A stretch of 42,819 bases of DNA from Pseudomonadota bacterium (GTDB lineage: Bacteria > Pseudomonadota > Gammaproteobacteria > Pseudomonadales > Moraxellaceae): the NCBI GenBank assembly GCA_021851865.1, contig JAJZBU010000026.1:1-42819 (forward strand), in the 5' to 3' direction. Below the pieces are notes generated by a model. It made no database searches and was not told where the DNA came from. It worked only from the letters and a program-made list of their open reading frames with translations. Shown in pieces: positions 27,675 through 38,895 of the stretch (within the stretch, counting starts at the first letter, position 1; the number at the start of each line of letters is the position of its first letter). Made by a program: the position numbers and the translations under genes.

Positions 27675-29326
27675 ATGGACAGTGACAAGGCGAAAGATTT
27701 TTTGCGGCAGATCGTGGCGGATGATCTGGCAGCCGGCAAGATGCCGGCGCCGGTGACGCGTTTTCCGCCCGAACCCAACGGCTATCTGCACATAGGCCAC
27801 GCCAAATCGATCTGCCTCAACTTCGGCATCGCCGAAGATTTTGCCGGCGCCTGCCATATGCGCTTTGACGACACCAATCCACACGCCGAGGATCAGGAGT
27901 ACGTCGATTCCATCCTCGCTGATGTGCGCTGGCTGGGTTTTCAGTGGCAGGGGCCGGTGCGCTACGCTTCTGACTATTTCGATCGCCTGTATACGGCGGC
28001 TGAACGGCTGATCGAGCTGGATCTTGCCTATGTCTGCGATCTCGACGCCGAGACCATGCGCGCCTATCGCGGCACCTTGACCGAGGCGGGACGGGAAAGC
28101 CCGGGGCGCCAGCGGAGCCGCGCCGATAACCTCGCTCTGTTCCGGCGCATGCGCGCCGGCGAGTTCGCTGATGGCACTTATACTTTGCGTGCCCGCATCG
28201 ACATGGGCGCAGCCAACATCAATCTGCGCGACCCTGTGCTCTACCGTATTCGGCATGTCGCCCATCATCAGACGGGGGCGCGCTGGTGCATCTATCCCAG
28301 TTATGACTTTACTCACCCCCTGTCCGATGCGTTTGAGGGGATCACGCACTCATTGTGCACCCTGGAGTTTGAGGATCATCGCCCTCTCTATGACTGGCTG
28401 CTGGCAGCCCTTCAGGTGGCCCAGCCACCGCGTCAGTACGAGTTCGCTCGACTCAACCTGACCTACACCCTGACCAGCAAGCGCAAGCTCCGCCACTTGG
28501 TCGAAGGCGGCTTCGTCGCCGGCTGGGACGATCCACGCATGCCCACCCTCGCCGGTATTCGTCGACGTGGCATCCCGGCAGCGGCCCTGCGCCAGTTCTG
28601 TCAGCGCATCGGCGTCACCCGCGCCGATAGCTTGGTCGACGTGTCGATGCTGGACTTTTGCGTGCGCGAACATCTTGAGCAGAGCGCGCCACGAACAATG
28701 GCGGTCCTGCGGCCGCTGCGCGTGCGCATCCATAATTTACCTGCGGCGGTCGACATCGATGCGCCCTTGCATCCACAGCATCCGGAGTGGGGACAGCGCC
28801 GCCTGCGTCTGTCGGCCGATCTTTGGATCGATCGCGACGACTTCAGCGCGCATCCACCGAAGGGCTGGAAGCGTCTCGTTCCAGGTGGCGAAGTACGCCT
28901 GCGCCACGCCTTCATCCTGCGCTGCGACCATGTCGATTACGATGATCAGGGACAAGCCTGCCTCGTGCACGCCAGTGTCGACTTGGCGACGCTCGGCGCG
29001 CATCCGGAAGGACGCAAGGTCAAGGGCGTCATCCATTGGGTAGATGCCGTCGAGGCGCGTCCGGCACGTGTGCGCCTCTACGACCGCCTGTTCCGCAGCG
29101 CCGCGCCGGAGGCCGGGGGAGAGGACTTCACCGAGCATCTCAACCCGCACTCCCTGCAAGAGGTGGATGCGATGATCGAACCCTATCTGCTGCAGTTGCA
29201 GAGCGAACAGGCCGTCCAGTTCGAGCGTGAAGGGTATTTCGTCGCAGACCGGCATCTATGGCAAACCCAGGCGCCGGTTTTCAATCGCATCATCGCCTTG
29301 CGCGATTCCTGGGGCAAGGAGGAAAC

Positions 29327-29330
<4 letters not shown>
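27675..29330 (+). CDS. glnS: Glutaminyl-tRNA synthetase
   Basis: A 551-residue class I synthetase. [15 protein letters not shown] (HIGH at 39-42) and the MSK-equivalent TSKRKL (about 266-271) are present, and the length matches the gamma/betaproteobacterial enzyme. The C-terminal beta-barrel anticodon-binding domains follow. Presence of GlnRS means glutaminyl-tRNA is made directly. Its stop overlaps the GTG start of cysS. Confidence 0.97.
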
Positions 29331-30714
<1,384 letters not shown>

Positions 30715-30718
<4 letters not shown>

Positions 30719-31557
30719 GAAAAAGCCGCTTCAGCCGCCATCACCGTCTGCTGCATCAAGGTGGCAATGGTCATGGGGCCGACACCACCAGGCACCGGCG
30801 TGTAGGCGCGTACGCGCGTCTTCAGCGGTGCCAGCTCGACATCACCGACCCCACCGGGGTGATAGCCGGCGTCAACGACGATGGCATGATCCGGCACCCA
30901 GGCCGCACGGATGAATTCCGGTTTGCCGACGGCTGCGACGATGAGATCGGCGCATGCTAGGTGCTCGGCCAGATTCTTGGTGTGGGAGTGGCAGATGGTG
31001 ACGGTACAGTCGGCTTGTAGCAGCATCATCGCCATCGGTCGTCCAAGAATGGGGCTGCGCCCGACGACGACGGCATGGCAGCCGCACAGAGGCAGATCGT
31101 AAGCGCGCAGCAGATGCATGATGCCCTGCGGCGTGGCGGATCCGTAAGCGGGCAGACCCATACTCATGCGCCCAAAGCCCAGACAGCCGACACCATCGAC
31201 GTCTTTGCTGGCAGCGATAGCATCAAAACAAGCGCGTTCATCGATATGCGCTGGCACGGGGTGCTGCAGCAGGATACCCTGAACGTCAGGGTTCTCATTG
31301 AGCTGTGCAATCTGTTGCAGCAGTTCCTCGGTGGTGGTCGTCACTGGCAAGGTGATGGGGAGGGAGGCCATGCCGACGCGACGACAGGCTTCGCCTTTCA
31401 TGCGGACATAGGTCGCCGAAGCCGGATCATCGCCCACCAGCAGGGTCGCCAGAATGGGAGTGCGATGCGTGCGTGCGCACAAAGCCGCCACCCGTTCCGC
31501 CAGTTTCTTTTCTAGAGCCAGGCTGCAGGCCTTGCCATCGAGGAGCTGTGTGCTCAT
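30715..31557 (-). CDS. folD: Bifunctional methylene-THF dehydrogenase/cyclohydrolase
   Basis: A 280-residue FolD. The catalytic lysine is in [11 protein letters not shown], and the folate site segment reads [11 protein letters not shown], a known variant of the QLPLP motif. NADP-binding segment [17 protein letters not shown] and C-terminal [15 protein letters not shown] are typical. It interconverts methylene-, methenyl- and formyl-tetrahydrofolate and so feeds purN. Start 31557 ([10 protein letters not shown]) matches the family; ATG 31569 would add four residues, and neither has a strong ribosome-binding site. Confidence 0.96.
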
Positions 31558-31648
31558 GTCATCATCCATAAGGCTTACGCGGGAAACGCCTATTTTTACA
31601 TATTTTCAGGGACAGGCTGCGTGCACTGAAAAAAATCGAAGGGGATGA

Positions 31649-31677
31649 TTGACCACTTACGACGATACCAGTATCAT
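31649..31677 (+). promoter_or_regulatory. Promoter of the tRNA array
   Basis: TTGACC (31649-31654), a 17-bp spacer and TATCAT (31672-31677) form a strong sigma-70 promoter about 45 bp before tRNA-Pro. A GC-rich discriminator (GCGCCCCGC) follows the -10, as in stringently controlled stable-RNA promoters. Confidence 0.75.
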
Positions 31678-31721
31678 GCGCCCCGCACTGGGATGGACCA
31701 GCGCGGTCGTGAAAGCGGCAG

Positions 31722-31798
31722 CGGGGTATAGCGCAGTCCGGTAGCGCGTCTGCTTTGGGAGCAGAATGTCGGGGGTTCAAATCCCTCTACCCCGACCA
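31722..31798 (+). tRNA. tRNA-Pro (anticodon TGG)
   Basis: A 77-nt tRNA: acceptor CGGGGTA/TACCCCG, anticodon loop TTTGGGA in stem TCTGC/GCAGA, T-arm GGGGGTTCAAATCCCTC, CCA encoded. First of four tandem tRNA genes. Confidence 0.97.
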
Positions 31799-31833
31799 AT
31801 ACAGATGCATGCTTCAGGTATGAATCGAGGTCT

Positions 31834-31910
31834 GCGCTCGTAGCTCAGTTGGATAGAGCATCGGCCTTCTAAGCCGAGGGTCGCAGGTTCGAATCCTGCC
31901 GGGCGCGCCA
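31834..31910 (+). tRNA. tRNA-Arg (anticodon TCT)
   Basis: A 77-nt tRNA: acceptor GCGCTCG/CGGGCGC with one G-T pair, anticodon loop CTTCTAA in stem TCGGC/GCCGA, CCA encoded. It reads AGA/AGG arginine codons. Confidence 0.97.
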
Positions 31911-31939
31911 AGCTGGTCGTGGCAGTGTCTGCGGTGATG

Positions 31940-32015
31940 GTGGTCGTAGCTCAGTTGGTAGAGTCCCGGATTGTGATTCCGGCCGTCGTGGGTTCGAGTC
32001 CCATCGACCACCCCA
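31940..32015 (+). tRNA. tRNA-His (anticodon GTG)
   Basis: Acceptor GTGGTCG/CGACCAC, anticodon loop TTGTGAT in stem CCGGA/TCCGG, CCA encoded. The base before the acceptor (31939) is G and the discriminator is C, giving the extra G-1:C73 pair characteristic of tRNA-His. Confidence 0.97.
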
Positions 32016-32128
32016 GTTTTTGCGCTCTACGCGAAAGCTTGGGAAATACGGGAAGGATGTTGTCTCAGGACGAGACTTCTGCGTAGTATCGGTGGTATCT
32101 GGTCTTGCCAGGCACAGCCTGTTCGACT

Positions 32129-32204
32129 GGGTCGTTAGCTCAGCTGGTAGAGCAGTGGACTCTTAATCCATTGGTCGTAGGTTCGATCCCTACACGACCC
32201 ACCA
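32129..32204 (+). tRNA. tRNA-Lys (anticodon CTT)
   Basis: A 76-nt tRNA: acceptor GGGTCGT/ACGACCC, anticodon loop CTCTTAA in stem GTGGA/TCCAT, CCA encoded. The anticodon CTT reads AAG. It is 113 bp after tRNA-His, a wider gap than between the others. Confidence 0.97.
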
Positions 32205-32346
32205 TTTATAAGCTCATTCGATTCCCCTTCAAACCCTCGAATCTCTCCGGGGCACACCCGTAGTCGTCGTATAATTTCGCGCCATCTTCGCAAAACACCT
32301 TGAAGCGATCTACGCTTTGTCTTGTCAGACGAGGCGGGGATGTGGC

Positions 32347-33546
32347 ATGGACTGGGGGTGGCGGATTTTTGCTGGCGGCGCGATCAACGCTGCATTGCTG
32401 CTCGTGCTTTTTATGCTGCACCTACTGACCTTGCCGCTACTGCTCGGATTTGAACTGCTCGTCCTGGCTGAAGGACTGCTGCTCTATGGAGCCTTGCGCC
32501 GTCCTCCGCTCAAGGAGGATCTACATCTCGAAACAGCCGTTCAAAAGCCGCCACCCCTGCCAGCATTGACCTCGGTCTTCCCTAGTGAATCTGGCAAGGC
32601 GCCGGGAGTCGCCATCACCGAGGACATGGAACACGCCCGCCATCTGGTCGAGACGGCGGTGCAGGGACTGGTCACCAGCTTTGTCGGCCTGCGCCGGGAT
32701 ATTGAACAACTGGTCGAACTCATCGATCACCTGACGCAGAGCCGCGAGGTCAGTGACACCGGCGAGGCTTTCGATTTTGTCACCTTCGCCGCGCATAGCA
32801 ATCAAACCCTCGACGCCTTCGTACAAGCCAGCATACGGACCAGCAAGCTCAGCCTGGAGTCGGTCACCGCCCTACAGCAAACCCGTCACAAGATGGCCGA
32901 GGCTTTGCGCTATCTCGCTGACATCGAAGGGATTTCGCGACAAACCAATCTCGTCGCCTTGAATGCGGCGATCGAGGCTGCGCGTGCCGGAGAGGCGGGG
33001 CGTGGGTTTGCCGTCGTCGCCGATGAAGTGCGGCAACTGTCGATGCGAACCAGCGAATTCAGTGAACGTATCCGTTCCGTCGTCCAGGATGTCTCCAATG
33101 CCATCATCTCTGCCACGGACAAGGTCTCATCGCTGGCCTCTCAAGACATGGTGCACGTGCTGCAGGCCAAGGAACATCTGTCCAATGTCATCGCCCATTT
33201 TTCGCAGATGTCCCAACATAATGCCGATGCGATTGTGAGCGTGCACATTCTGTTGAAAGACGTCTCTGAACAATCGCAACATGCGGTGACGCTGTTGCAA
33301 TTTCAGGACATGGTGTCACAGTTGCTGCTGTTCAGCGGTGAACGCCTGCAATGGATCATCAGCTATTCATCCTTGCTCGAGCGATATATGCAAGAAGTCG
33401 CCGCACAAGCACAGATCGAATCGACGCTCACGCTCGATGGACTACGCCGTGAGGCCGAGGCTCTTTTGCAGAAGATCGCGCAGCAGCATCGCACCTCTCC
33501 GGAGATGCCAGCGAACACCAGCGCCGCGCCGGTGGCTCCATTCTGA
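32347..33546 (+). CDS. Orphan methyl-accepting chemotaxis-like membrane protein
   Basis: A 399-residue protein. Two closely spaced hydrophobic segments lie at about 5-25 and 28-48 ([20 protein letters not shown]). There is no sizeable periplasmic sensor domain and no evident HAMP domain. The MCP signalling hairpin tip is clear near residues 192-235: [20 protein letters not shown], then [19 protein letters not shown] later [13 protein letters not shown] segment is typical of this MCP subgroup. No cheA, cheW or cheR is nearby, so the partner kinase is unknown. ATG 32347 is chosen (GGCGGGGA upstream) over a TTG ten codons earlier. Confidence 0.83.
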   Translation: MDWGWRIFAGGAINAALLLVLFMLHLLTLPLLLGFELLVLAEGLLLYGALRRPPLKEDLHLETAVQKPPPLPALTSVFPSESGKAPGVAITEDMEHARHLVETAVQGLVTSFVGLRRDIEQLVELIDHLTQSREVSDTGEAFDFVTFAAHSNQTLDAFVQASIRTSKLSLESVTALQQTRHKMAEALRYLADIEGISRQTNLVALNAAIEAARAGEAGRGFAVVADEVRQLSMRTSEFSERIRSVVQDVSNAIISATDKVSSLASQDMVHVLQAKEHLSNVIAHFSQMSQHNADAIVSVHILLKDVSEQSQHAVTLLQFQDMVSQLLLFSGERLQWIISYSSLLERYMQEVAAQAQIESTLTLDGLRREAEALLQKIAQQHRTSPEMPANTSAAPVAPF

Positions 33547-33573
33547 GCGTACGGGGCGCTCATCAGCCTCGAA

Positions 33574-33759
33574 TCAGTCGCGGTCCTTGGGCAGGCGCAC
33601 GCGACTGGGATAGTCGACCTGATGCGCCGCCAAATAGTCACGTATGAGCTGGCGTACCACCTGTGAGGTGGTCAGGTCCTGTGCTGCGCAGAGCTGCTCA
33701 AAGGCCTTCTTCTTGTCAGGATCGATCAGGATGGTCAGGCGTGCCGTCTTGGATTCCAT
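33574..33759 (-). CDS. Small ribbon-helix-helix (CopG/Arc-type) DNA-binding protein
   Basis: A 61-residue protein with the ribbon-helix-helix pattern: basic strand KTARLTILI, then helix PDKKKAFEQLCAAQ and helix TTSQVVRQLIRDYLAAH. It carries no extra domain. The start at 33759 has CAGGAG 10 nt upstream; an ATG ten codons earlier is possible. It is divergent from hyfB across an AT-rich promoter region, so it is a natural candidate regulator of the hyf-like operon or of itself. No toxin partner is adjacent, which argues against a toxin-antitoxin pair. Target is inferred from position only. Confidence 0.72.
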   Translation of the reverse strand: MESKTARLTILIDPDKKKAFEQLCAAQDLTTSQVVRQLIRDYLAAHQVDYPSRVRLPKDRD

Positions 33760-33793
33760 GGACAGATGACTCCTGTGCGCTAGTAGCAAATGA

Positions 33794-33829
33794 TTGTGTT
33801 TATAATATGTTAGTTCTATGATAATGCAA
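33794..33829. promoter_or_regulatory. AT-rich divergent promoter region between RHH gene and hyfB
   Basis: Plus strand: TTGTGT (33794-33799), 17 bp, TATGAT (33817-33822), ahead of hyfB; a perfect TATAAT also lies at 33801-33806. Minus strand: TTGCAT (33829-33824), 16 bp, TATTAT (33807-33802), ahead of the RHH gene. The two promoters interleave, so a protein bound here could control both. The stretch is far more AT-rich than its surroundings. Confidence 0.5.
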
Positions 33830-33850
33830 CTCTCATGTCACGGGGGGGCT

Positions 33851-35836
33851 ATGGAGTCCGTCGGGGCGCTGAATCTGGTCGAATGGGCCTGTGCTGCTTG
33901 GTCGGTGCTGGGCGTGATCGCCTTGCTGGGCTGGCGATCGGATGTGGCAACGCGCTTCGTCTTCCCGGCCAGCGCCATGGTCGCCGTCGCTGTCGCCTGG
34001 GTATCGGCAGGCGCGCTCACCCCAGCGGTGGCCGTCGATCAATGGCCGCTATGGCCGGGGGTTTCGGGACATCTTCGCCTGGATGCCTTGTCAGCGTGGT
34101 TTTTGCTGATGCTCGGCGTCGTCGTGATGGCCAGTTCGATGTATGCGGCGAGCTATTTTCGCCACCGAGAAGCCATCCCAGCCGGCTTGATCGCTTTTTA
34201 TTACCACTTTTTTGTCGTCAGCATGTGCCTCATCCTGGTCGCCGACGATGCTTGGCTGTTCTTGTTCAGCTGGGAAATCATGGCGGTCAGCTCTTATCTG
34301 CTGGTCATATCCAACCATGCCGACGCTGCGACGCGGCGCGCCGGCCTTTTGTACTTGACCATGGCTCATCTCGGAGCTCTCGCCTTGCTGGTCGCCCTGA
34401 GCATGATCGCCGCTACCGAACCGCACGGAGTCCTGGCGGCCCTGGCACCAGGCAAGGTCCCTGTGACCATCGTTTTTATTCTGGCGCTGATCGGCTTCGC
34501 CGGCAAAGCCGGTCTATTACCCTTGCACGTCTGGCTGCCCGAGGCGCATCCGGCGGCGCCATCGCCGGTTTCGGCGCTGATGTCCGGCTTGATGCTGAAG
34601 ATGGCTCTGTATGGACTGCTGCGCATGACCTTCGTTCTGTTGCCGGCACTGCCCCTGATCGACGGCGTCGTTTTGCTTCTCCTTGGCATGCTGAGCGCTT
34701 TGTTCGCCGTCATTTATGCTGCGGTTCAGGTCGACATGAAGCGTTTGCTGGCGTATTCGTCCATGGAGAACATGGGATTGATGCTGTTGTCCGTCGGTCT
34801 GGCGATGATCTTTCGTAGTGAAGGGATGCCGAGTCTGGCTCACTTGGCCTTGCTTGCTGCCTTGTACTTGGCGATGAGCCATGCCTTGTTCAAAAGCCTG
34901 CTCTTTCTGGTGACCGGCTCGGTTCTACATGCGACAGGAGAGCGCAATCTTGGGCACCTCGGCGGATTGATGCGCCGCATGCCATGGACGGCAGGTTTGG
35001 CCTTGATTGGTATTTTCAGTGCCGCAGGGACCCCTTTTTTTGGTGGATTCGCCGCCGAATGGATGTTGTTGCAGAGCTTTCTTTTCACCCCCCATCTGCC
35101 CAATCCTACGCTGGAGCTGAGCTTGCCGGTGCTCAGTGCCACCTTGGTGCTCATCAGCGCTCTGGCGGCGTACACCATGGTCAAGTTCTTTGCGACCATT
35201 TTCCTCGGCCAGTTCCGTGAGAACAAACTCGCTGCCGCGGTCGACGCACGTGCGCGTGAACGCTGGGCGATGTTGCTCCTGGCTGTGGGGTGCATCGTCA
35301 TGGGGGTGGCGCCGGCCTGGATTTTGCCCCATATGCGCGCCGTCTTGGCCGTCCTCGGTCCGGTCGCTCATCCCGCCTGGGCAACGCCTTCCTGGCTTGT
35401 GACACCGATCGCGTTGCAGCGCGCCAGCTATGCTCCAGCTTTGTTGCTCCCCGGATTATTGCTGGGAGCGGGCCTGACTTGGCTGGTGGTGCGCTTCAGT
35501 TTTCCGCATCTGACCCGGCGATCTCCACTGTGGGATTGTGGCTTTCCTTGGCAAAGCGCGCGGATGCAGGATACGGCGGAAGGTTTTGGTCAGCCCATTC
35601 GACATATTTTTGAACCGGTCATGAGCTTGCGGCGGCATCTGCCGCGCGCGGATGATCGGCGTCCCTTTTATCGTGTCGCCGTCATCGACCGATTCTGGAC
35701 ATTGCTCTATCGACCGCTGCTGCGTTCTTGGCGTTCCTGGCAGCGTCTGCAGGTGCATTGGCGTCCTTCGTTGGTCTGGTATCTCGGCATGAGCTTTGCG
35801 ACGCTGATCATTCTCCTCGGCATGGTGATGTCATGA
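33851..35836 (+). CDS. hyfB: HyfB-like proton-pumping membrane subunit (NuoL/MrpA-type antiporter family)
   Basis: A 661-residue polytopic membrane protein, close to the length of E. coli HyfB. Antiporter-module features include the charged SWEIMAVSSYLL (Glu) and FAGKAGLLPLHVWLPEAHPA, with lysines on the proton path. LLAYSSMENMGLMLLSVGLA follows. It would contribute one proton channel of a complex I-like membrane arm. ATG 33851 is preceded by a run of seven G that can serve as ribosome-binding site; ATG 33818 is less likely. It overlaps hyfC by 4 bp. First gene of hyfBCEFGI. Confidence 0.9.
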   Translation: MESVGALNLVEWACAAWSVLGVIALLGWRSDVATRFVFPASAMVAVAVAWVSAGALTPAVAVDQWPLWPGVSGHLRLDALSAWFLLMLGVVVMASSMYAASYFRHREAIPAGLIAFYYHFFVVSMCLILVADDAWLFLFSWEIMAVSSYLLVISNHADAATRRAGLLYLTMAHLGALALLVALSMIAATEPHGVLAALAPGKVPVTIVFILALIGFAGKAGLLPLHVWLPEAHPAAPSPVSALMSGLMLKMALYGLLRMTFVLLPALPLIDGVVLLLLGMLSALFAVIYAAVQVDMKRLLAYSSMENMGLMLLSVGLAMIFRSEGMPSLAHLALLAALYLAMSHALFKSLLFLVTGSVLHATGERNLGHLGGLMRRMPWTAGLALIGIFSAAGTPFFGGFAAEWMLLQSFLFTPHLPNPTLELSLPVLSATLVLISALAAYTMVKFFATIFLGQFRENKLAAAVDARARERWAMLLLAVGCIVMGVAPAWILPHMRAVLAVLGPVAHPAWATPSWLVTPIALQRASYAPALLLPGLLLGAGLTWLVVRFSFPHLTRRSPLWDCGFPWQSARMQDTAEGFGQPIRHIFEPVMSLRRHLPRADDRRPFYRVAVIDRFWTLLYRPLLRSWRSWQRLQVHWRPSLVWYLGMSFATLIILLGMVMS

Positions 35837-36768
35837 TCGCAGGGCAACTGATATCGATCGTCCTAGCGCTGTTTCTGGCGCCCTGGTACGGTGGCTGTGT
35901 TCGGCATGTGCGCGCCCGCCTGCAAAATCGTCGCGGACCATCCGTGCTGCAGACTTATCGCGACATCTACAAGCTTCTGCACAAAGAAGTGGTGCTGGGC
36001 AAGAATGCATCGCCACTTTTTCGCGCCGTACCTTATATCGTCTTTTCTCTGCTGGTCCTGGTCTGCGGCATCATTCCCTGGTTCTCAGTATCCTTGCCTC
36101 TGGCACCGGTCGCGGATGTCATCGCCCTGGTCGGACTGCTCGGCGCGGTCAGAATGTTGATGGCCTTGGCGGCGATGGATCAAGGCACGTCCTTTGGCTC
36201 CATGGGGGCACGCCGTGAGATGTTGGTGGGCTTTCTCGCAGAACCTGCGCTGCTCACCGTTCTTTTCATCGCCGGCATGTCGACATCGTCGACGTCGCTC
36301 TCCCGTATCGTGGCGACTTTGCTCTCCAGGCCACCCGCTTTGTCACCCAGTATGGTGTTTGCGGCCACCGCTTTTGTCATGGTGGCCTTGGCTGAAAACG
36401 CCCGATTGCCGATCGACAATCCCGACACCCATCTCGAACTGACCATGATCCATGAGGCCATGCTTCTAGAAACCTCGGGCCGACATCTGGCGCTGATGAC
36501 CTGGGCCAGTGACCTCAAGTTGCTGATTTATTCGGGACTCGCCATCGATCTGTTTTGTCCCTGGGGCATAGCCCGCCATCTCAGTCCCGGCGGCATTGGC
36601 ATCGCCATCGCGAGTCTTCTGCTCAAATTGCTCCTGCTGGCTGGAGCTTTGGCCCTGCTGGAAACCCTCAGCGCCAAAATGCGTATCTTCCGCGTTCCTG
36701 AGTTTCTTGGAACGGCCTTCATGTTCGGTGTCATGGGCATGCTGGTGCATGTGCTGCTGGAGACCTGA
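35833..36768 (+). CDS. hyfC: HyfC-like membrane subunit (NuoH family)
   Basis: A 311-residue NuoH/HyfC-family membrane protein that joins the peripheral arm to the proton-pumping modules. RRGPSVLQTYRDIYKLLHKE and ENARLPIDNPDTHLELTMIH are the conserved cytoplasmic loop motifs of the hydrogenase-type members. The ATG shares ATGA with the hyfB stop; open sequence upstream lies inside hyfB. An iron-sulfur ferredoxin-like subunit normally docks near this protein but is not encoded here. Confidence 0.91.
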   Translation: MIAGQLISIVLALFLAPWYGGCVRHVRARLQNRRGPSVLQTYRDIYKLLHKEVVLGKNASPLFRAVPYIVFSLLVLVCGIIPWFSVSLPLAPVADVIALVGLLGAVRMLMALAAMDQGTSFGSMGARREMLVGFLAEPALLTVLFIAGMSTSSTSLSRIVATLLSRPPALSPSMVFAATAFVMVALAENARLPIDNPDTHLELTMIHEAMLLETSGRHLALMTWASDLKLLIYSGLAIDLFCPWGIARHLSPGGIGIAIASLLLKLLLLAGALALLETLSAKMRIFRVPEFLGTAFMFGVMGMLVHVLLET

Positions 36769-36769
36769 G

Positions 36770-37432
36770 ATGCCCTATGCCCTACAATCGCTGCACATGC
36801 TGGTCTCGCTGATCCTCATCCTCAGTTTTGCCATGCTGCGTGAACGACGAATGTCGCAACTGATCCATCTTTATGCTTGGCAGGGTGCTGTACTCGTTCT
36901 GTGCATCTGGATGGTGGCTCACCTCAGTCACCAGCAGGACCTCTATCTTTCCGCCCTCATCACCCTCTTGAGCAAAGTATTTTTACTACCCTGGGTGCTG
37001 TTTCGCCTGTTATCGCGTTTAGGCCTGCACCAGGATCGTGAGGCACTGGTCAACATGCCGACGATCATGCTCATCGGCATCGCTTTGGTCATTCTGGCTT
37101 TCGATCTGGCGCGCCCTTTACAGACGCTGACCCTGAGCATCGCCGGACGCAGTCTCGGCATCGCCTTAGCCTGTGTGCTCCTGTCGCTTTTGATGATGAT
37201 CGTGCGGACACGCGCCATGGCGCAGGTCATCGCTTTTCTGGCGCTTGAGAACGCCTTGATCTTCGCCGCCACAGTCAGCACCAATGGCATGCCCATGCTC
37301 ATCGAACTGGGTATGGCGCTGGATCTTCTCATGGGCATGCTGGTGCTGGCGGTTTTTCTTCTGCATGTGCGCGCACAAGCGGTCAATCTGGATTCGCGTG
37401 AGGTCGGGCAGTGGCGTGGAGGTCGCTCATGA
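36770..37432 (+). CDS. hyfE: HyfE-like membrane subunit (NuoK-like)
   Basis: A 220-residue membrane protein with about seven hydrophobic segments, matching the length of HyfE. The C-terminal part resembles NuoK/MrpC, with LALENALIFAATVSTNG carrying the conserved intramembrane Glu. GGAG lies 8 nt before the ATG at 36770, which follows the hyfC stop by one base. It ends in a 4-bp overlap with hyfF. Confidence 0.88.
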   Translation: MPYALQSLHMLVSLILILSFAMLRERRMSQLIHLYAWQGAVLVLCIWMVAHLSHQQDLYLSALITLLSKVFLLPWVLFRLLSRLGLHQDREALVNMPTIMLIGIALVILAFDLARPLQTLTLSIAGRSLGIALACVLLSLLMMIVRTRAMAQVIAFLALENALIFAATVSTNGMPMLIELGMALDLLMGMLVLAVFLLHVRAQAVNLDSREVGQWRGGRS

Positions 37433-38895
37433 TCGCCCTGGGAATCATGCTGGTCGCCCCCATCCTGTTGGCCATCGCCCAGGCGCTCGGCGGGCATCGC
37501 CGTATCGCTGAACGCATGAACACGAGCATGACGCTGGTGACCTTCCTGGCGGCGGTCTGGCTCTACATCTCGGTATTGCGCCTCGGCGCACAAAACTGGG
37601 GCGGCGAGATCTTTCATATCGATGCGCTCAACGGCCTGTTTTTGACCTTGACCTGTCTGGTAGCGTGGACGACGTCGATCTTCTCCGGTCCGTATATGCG
37701 TGTTGAGCTCGAGCGCGGACGTTTGAGTCCCGGCCGTCTACGCCTTTACCATAGCGTCTTTGCCTTTTTCCTCGCCACCATGTTGCTCGCCCTGAGCGTC
37801 AACAACTTGGGTTTGATGTGGGTCGCCATGGAGGCGGCCACCTTGTCGACCGTCCTCATGGTCAGCCTCTATCGCACACCCGCCAGCCTGGAAGCCGCCT
37901 GGAAGTATTTCATTCTTTGTGGCGTCGGCATCGCCCAGGCCCTGTTTGGGCTCATTCTCCTGTATCTGGCGGCCGATCGCGTGATCGGTGGTGGCGAGCA
38001 GGCCTTGCTGTGGACGCATCTATGGCAGATCCGCACCCACCTGGATTCCCATATCATGGCCATCGCCTTCATCTTCCTCTTGCTGGGGTGGGGCACCAAG
38101 ATGGGGCTGGTTCCGCTGCATGGCTGGTTGCCTGACGCTCATGCCGAAGGTCCGACGCCCATTTCGGCGGTACTTTGTGGGCTTTTGCTCAATGTCGCCA
38201 CCTACGCCATGTTACGCTGCAAGATTCTCGCCGATGGCGTGCTGCCAGCGCATTGGAGCGATCATCTTTTGATGGCGCTCGGTTTGCTGACCTTGGTCCT
38301 GGCAGTTTTGGCCATCCTGGTCCAAAAAGATGTCAAACGGCTTTTTGCCTATTCATCCATCGAGCACATGGGACTGATCACCCTGGCACTGAGTCTGAAT
38401 GGCGTATGGGTGCATATGGCGGCGCTCTTGCATATGACCTTGCATGCCCTGATCAAGTCGGCCATTTTCTTTTCCGTCGGTCACGCCGCGCAGAAGGTGG
38501 GTAGTCAAAAGATCGCCGATTTGCGCGCTCTGGTGCGGGTCAGCGCCCGTATCGGCTGGAGTTTACTCATCGGTGTACTGGCCATTCTGGGATTACCGCC
38601 TTTTGGCATGTTTCGTAGCGAATTCATGATTTTTTCCAGCGTGCTCACCCAACAGCCGCTCTTGCTACCCTTGCTGGCTCTGGCCCTGTTGTTGGCCATG
38701 CTAGGCTTGTTGGGGCCGACGCAGAGCATGACTTTGGGACAAGAGGCGCCGGCTCATATGCAGGTCCTGCCGTACCGCCCACATCGCTTGCCGCTGTTTT
38801 TGCACCTCGGACTGGCGGCTTTTTTAGGTCTATATTTGCCACCGGTCGTGCTGAATGCCTATCAACAGGCGGCCAGTATCCTGGGAGGAGGCTGA
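37429..38895 (+). CDS. hyfF: HyfF-like proton-pumping membrane subunit (NuoN/MrpD-type)
   Basis: A 488-residue antiporter-like membrane subunit. Key elements: MWVAMEAATLSTVLMVSLY (conserved Glu), GTKMGLVPLHGWLPDAHAEG (Lys) and QKDVKRLFAYSSIEHMGLIT. It is a second proton channel beside HyfB. E. coli hyf has a third such subunit, HyfD, which is absent here. It starts within the hyfE stop (ATGA) and shares one base with hyfG (TGATG). Confidence 0.9.
   Translation: MIALGIMLVAPILLAIAQALGGHRRIAERMNTSMTLVTFLAAVWLYISVLRLGAQNWGGEIFHIDALNGLFLTLTCLVAWTTSIFSGPYMRVELERGRLSPGRLRLYHSVFAFFLATMLLALSVNNLGLMWVAMEAATLSTVLMVSLYRTPASLEAAWKYFILCGVGIAQALFGLILLYLAADRVIGGGEQALLWTHLWQIRTHLDSHIMAIAFIFLLLGWGTKMGLVPLHGWLPDAHAEGPTPISAVLCGLLLNVATYAMLRCKILADGVLPAHWSDHLLMALGLLTLVLAVLAILVQKDVKRLFAYSSIEHMGLITLALSLNGVWVHMAALLHMTLHALIKSAIFFSVGHAAQKVGSQKIADLRALVRVSARIGWSLLIGVLAILGLPPFGMFRSEFMIFSSVLTQQPLLLPLLALALLLAMLGLLGPTQSMTLGQEAPAHMQVLPYRPHRLPLFLHLGLAAFLGLYLPPVVLNAYQQAASILGGG

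Noticed and set aside
33574-33759. Antitoxin of a type II toxin-antitoxin pair
   Set aside because: No small toxin-like gene lies next to this RHH protein on either side.
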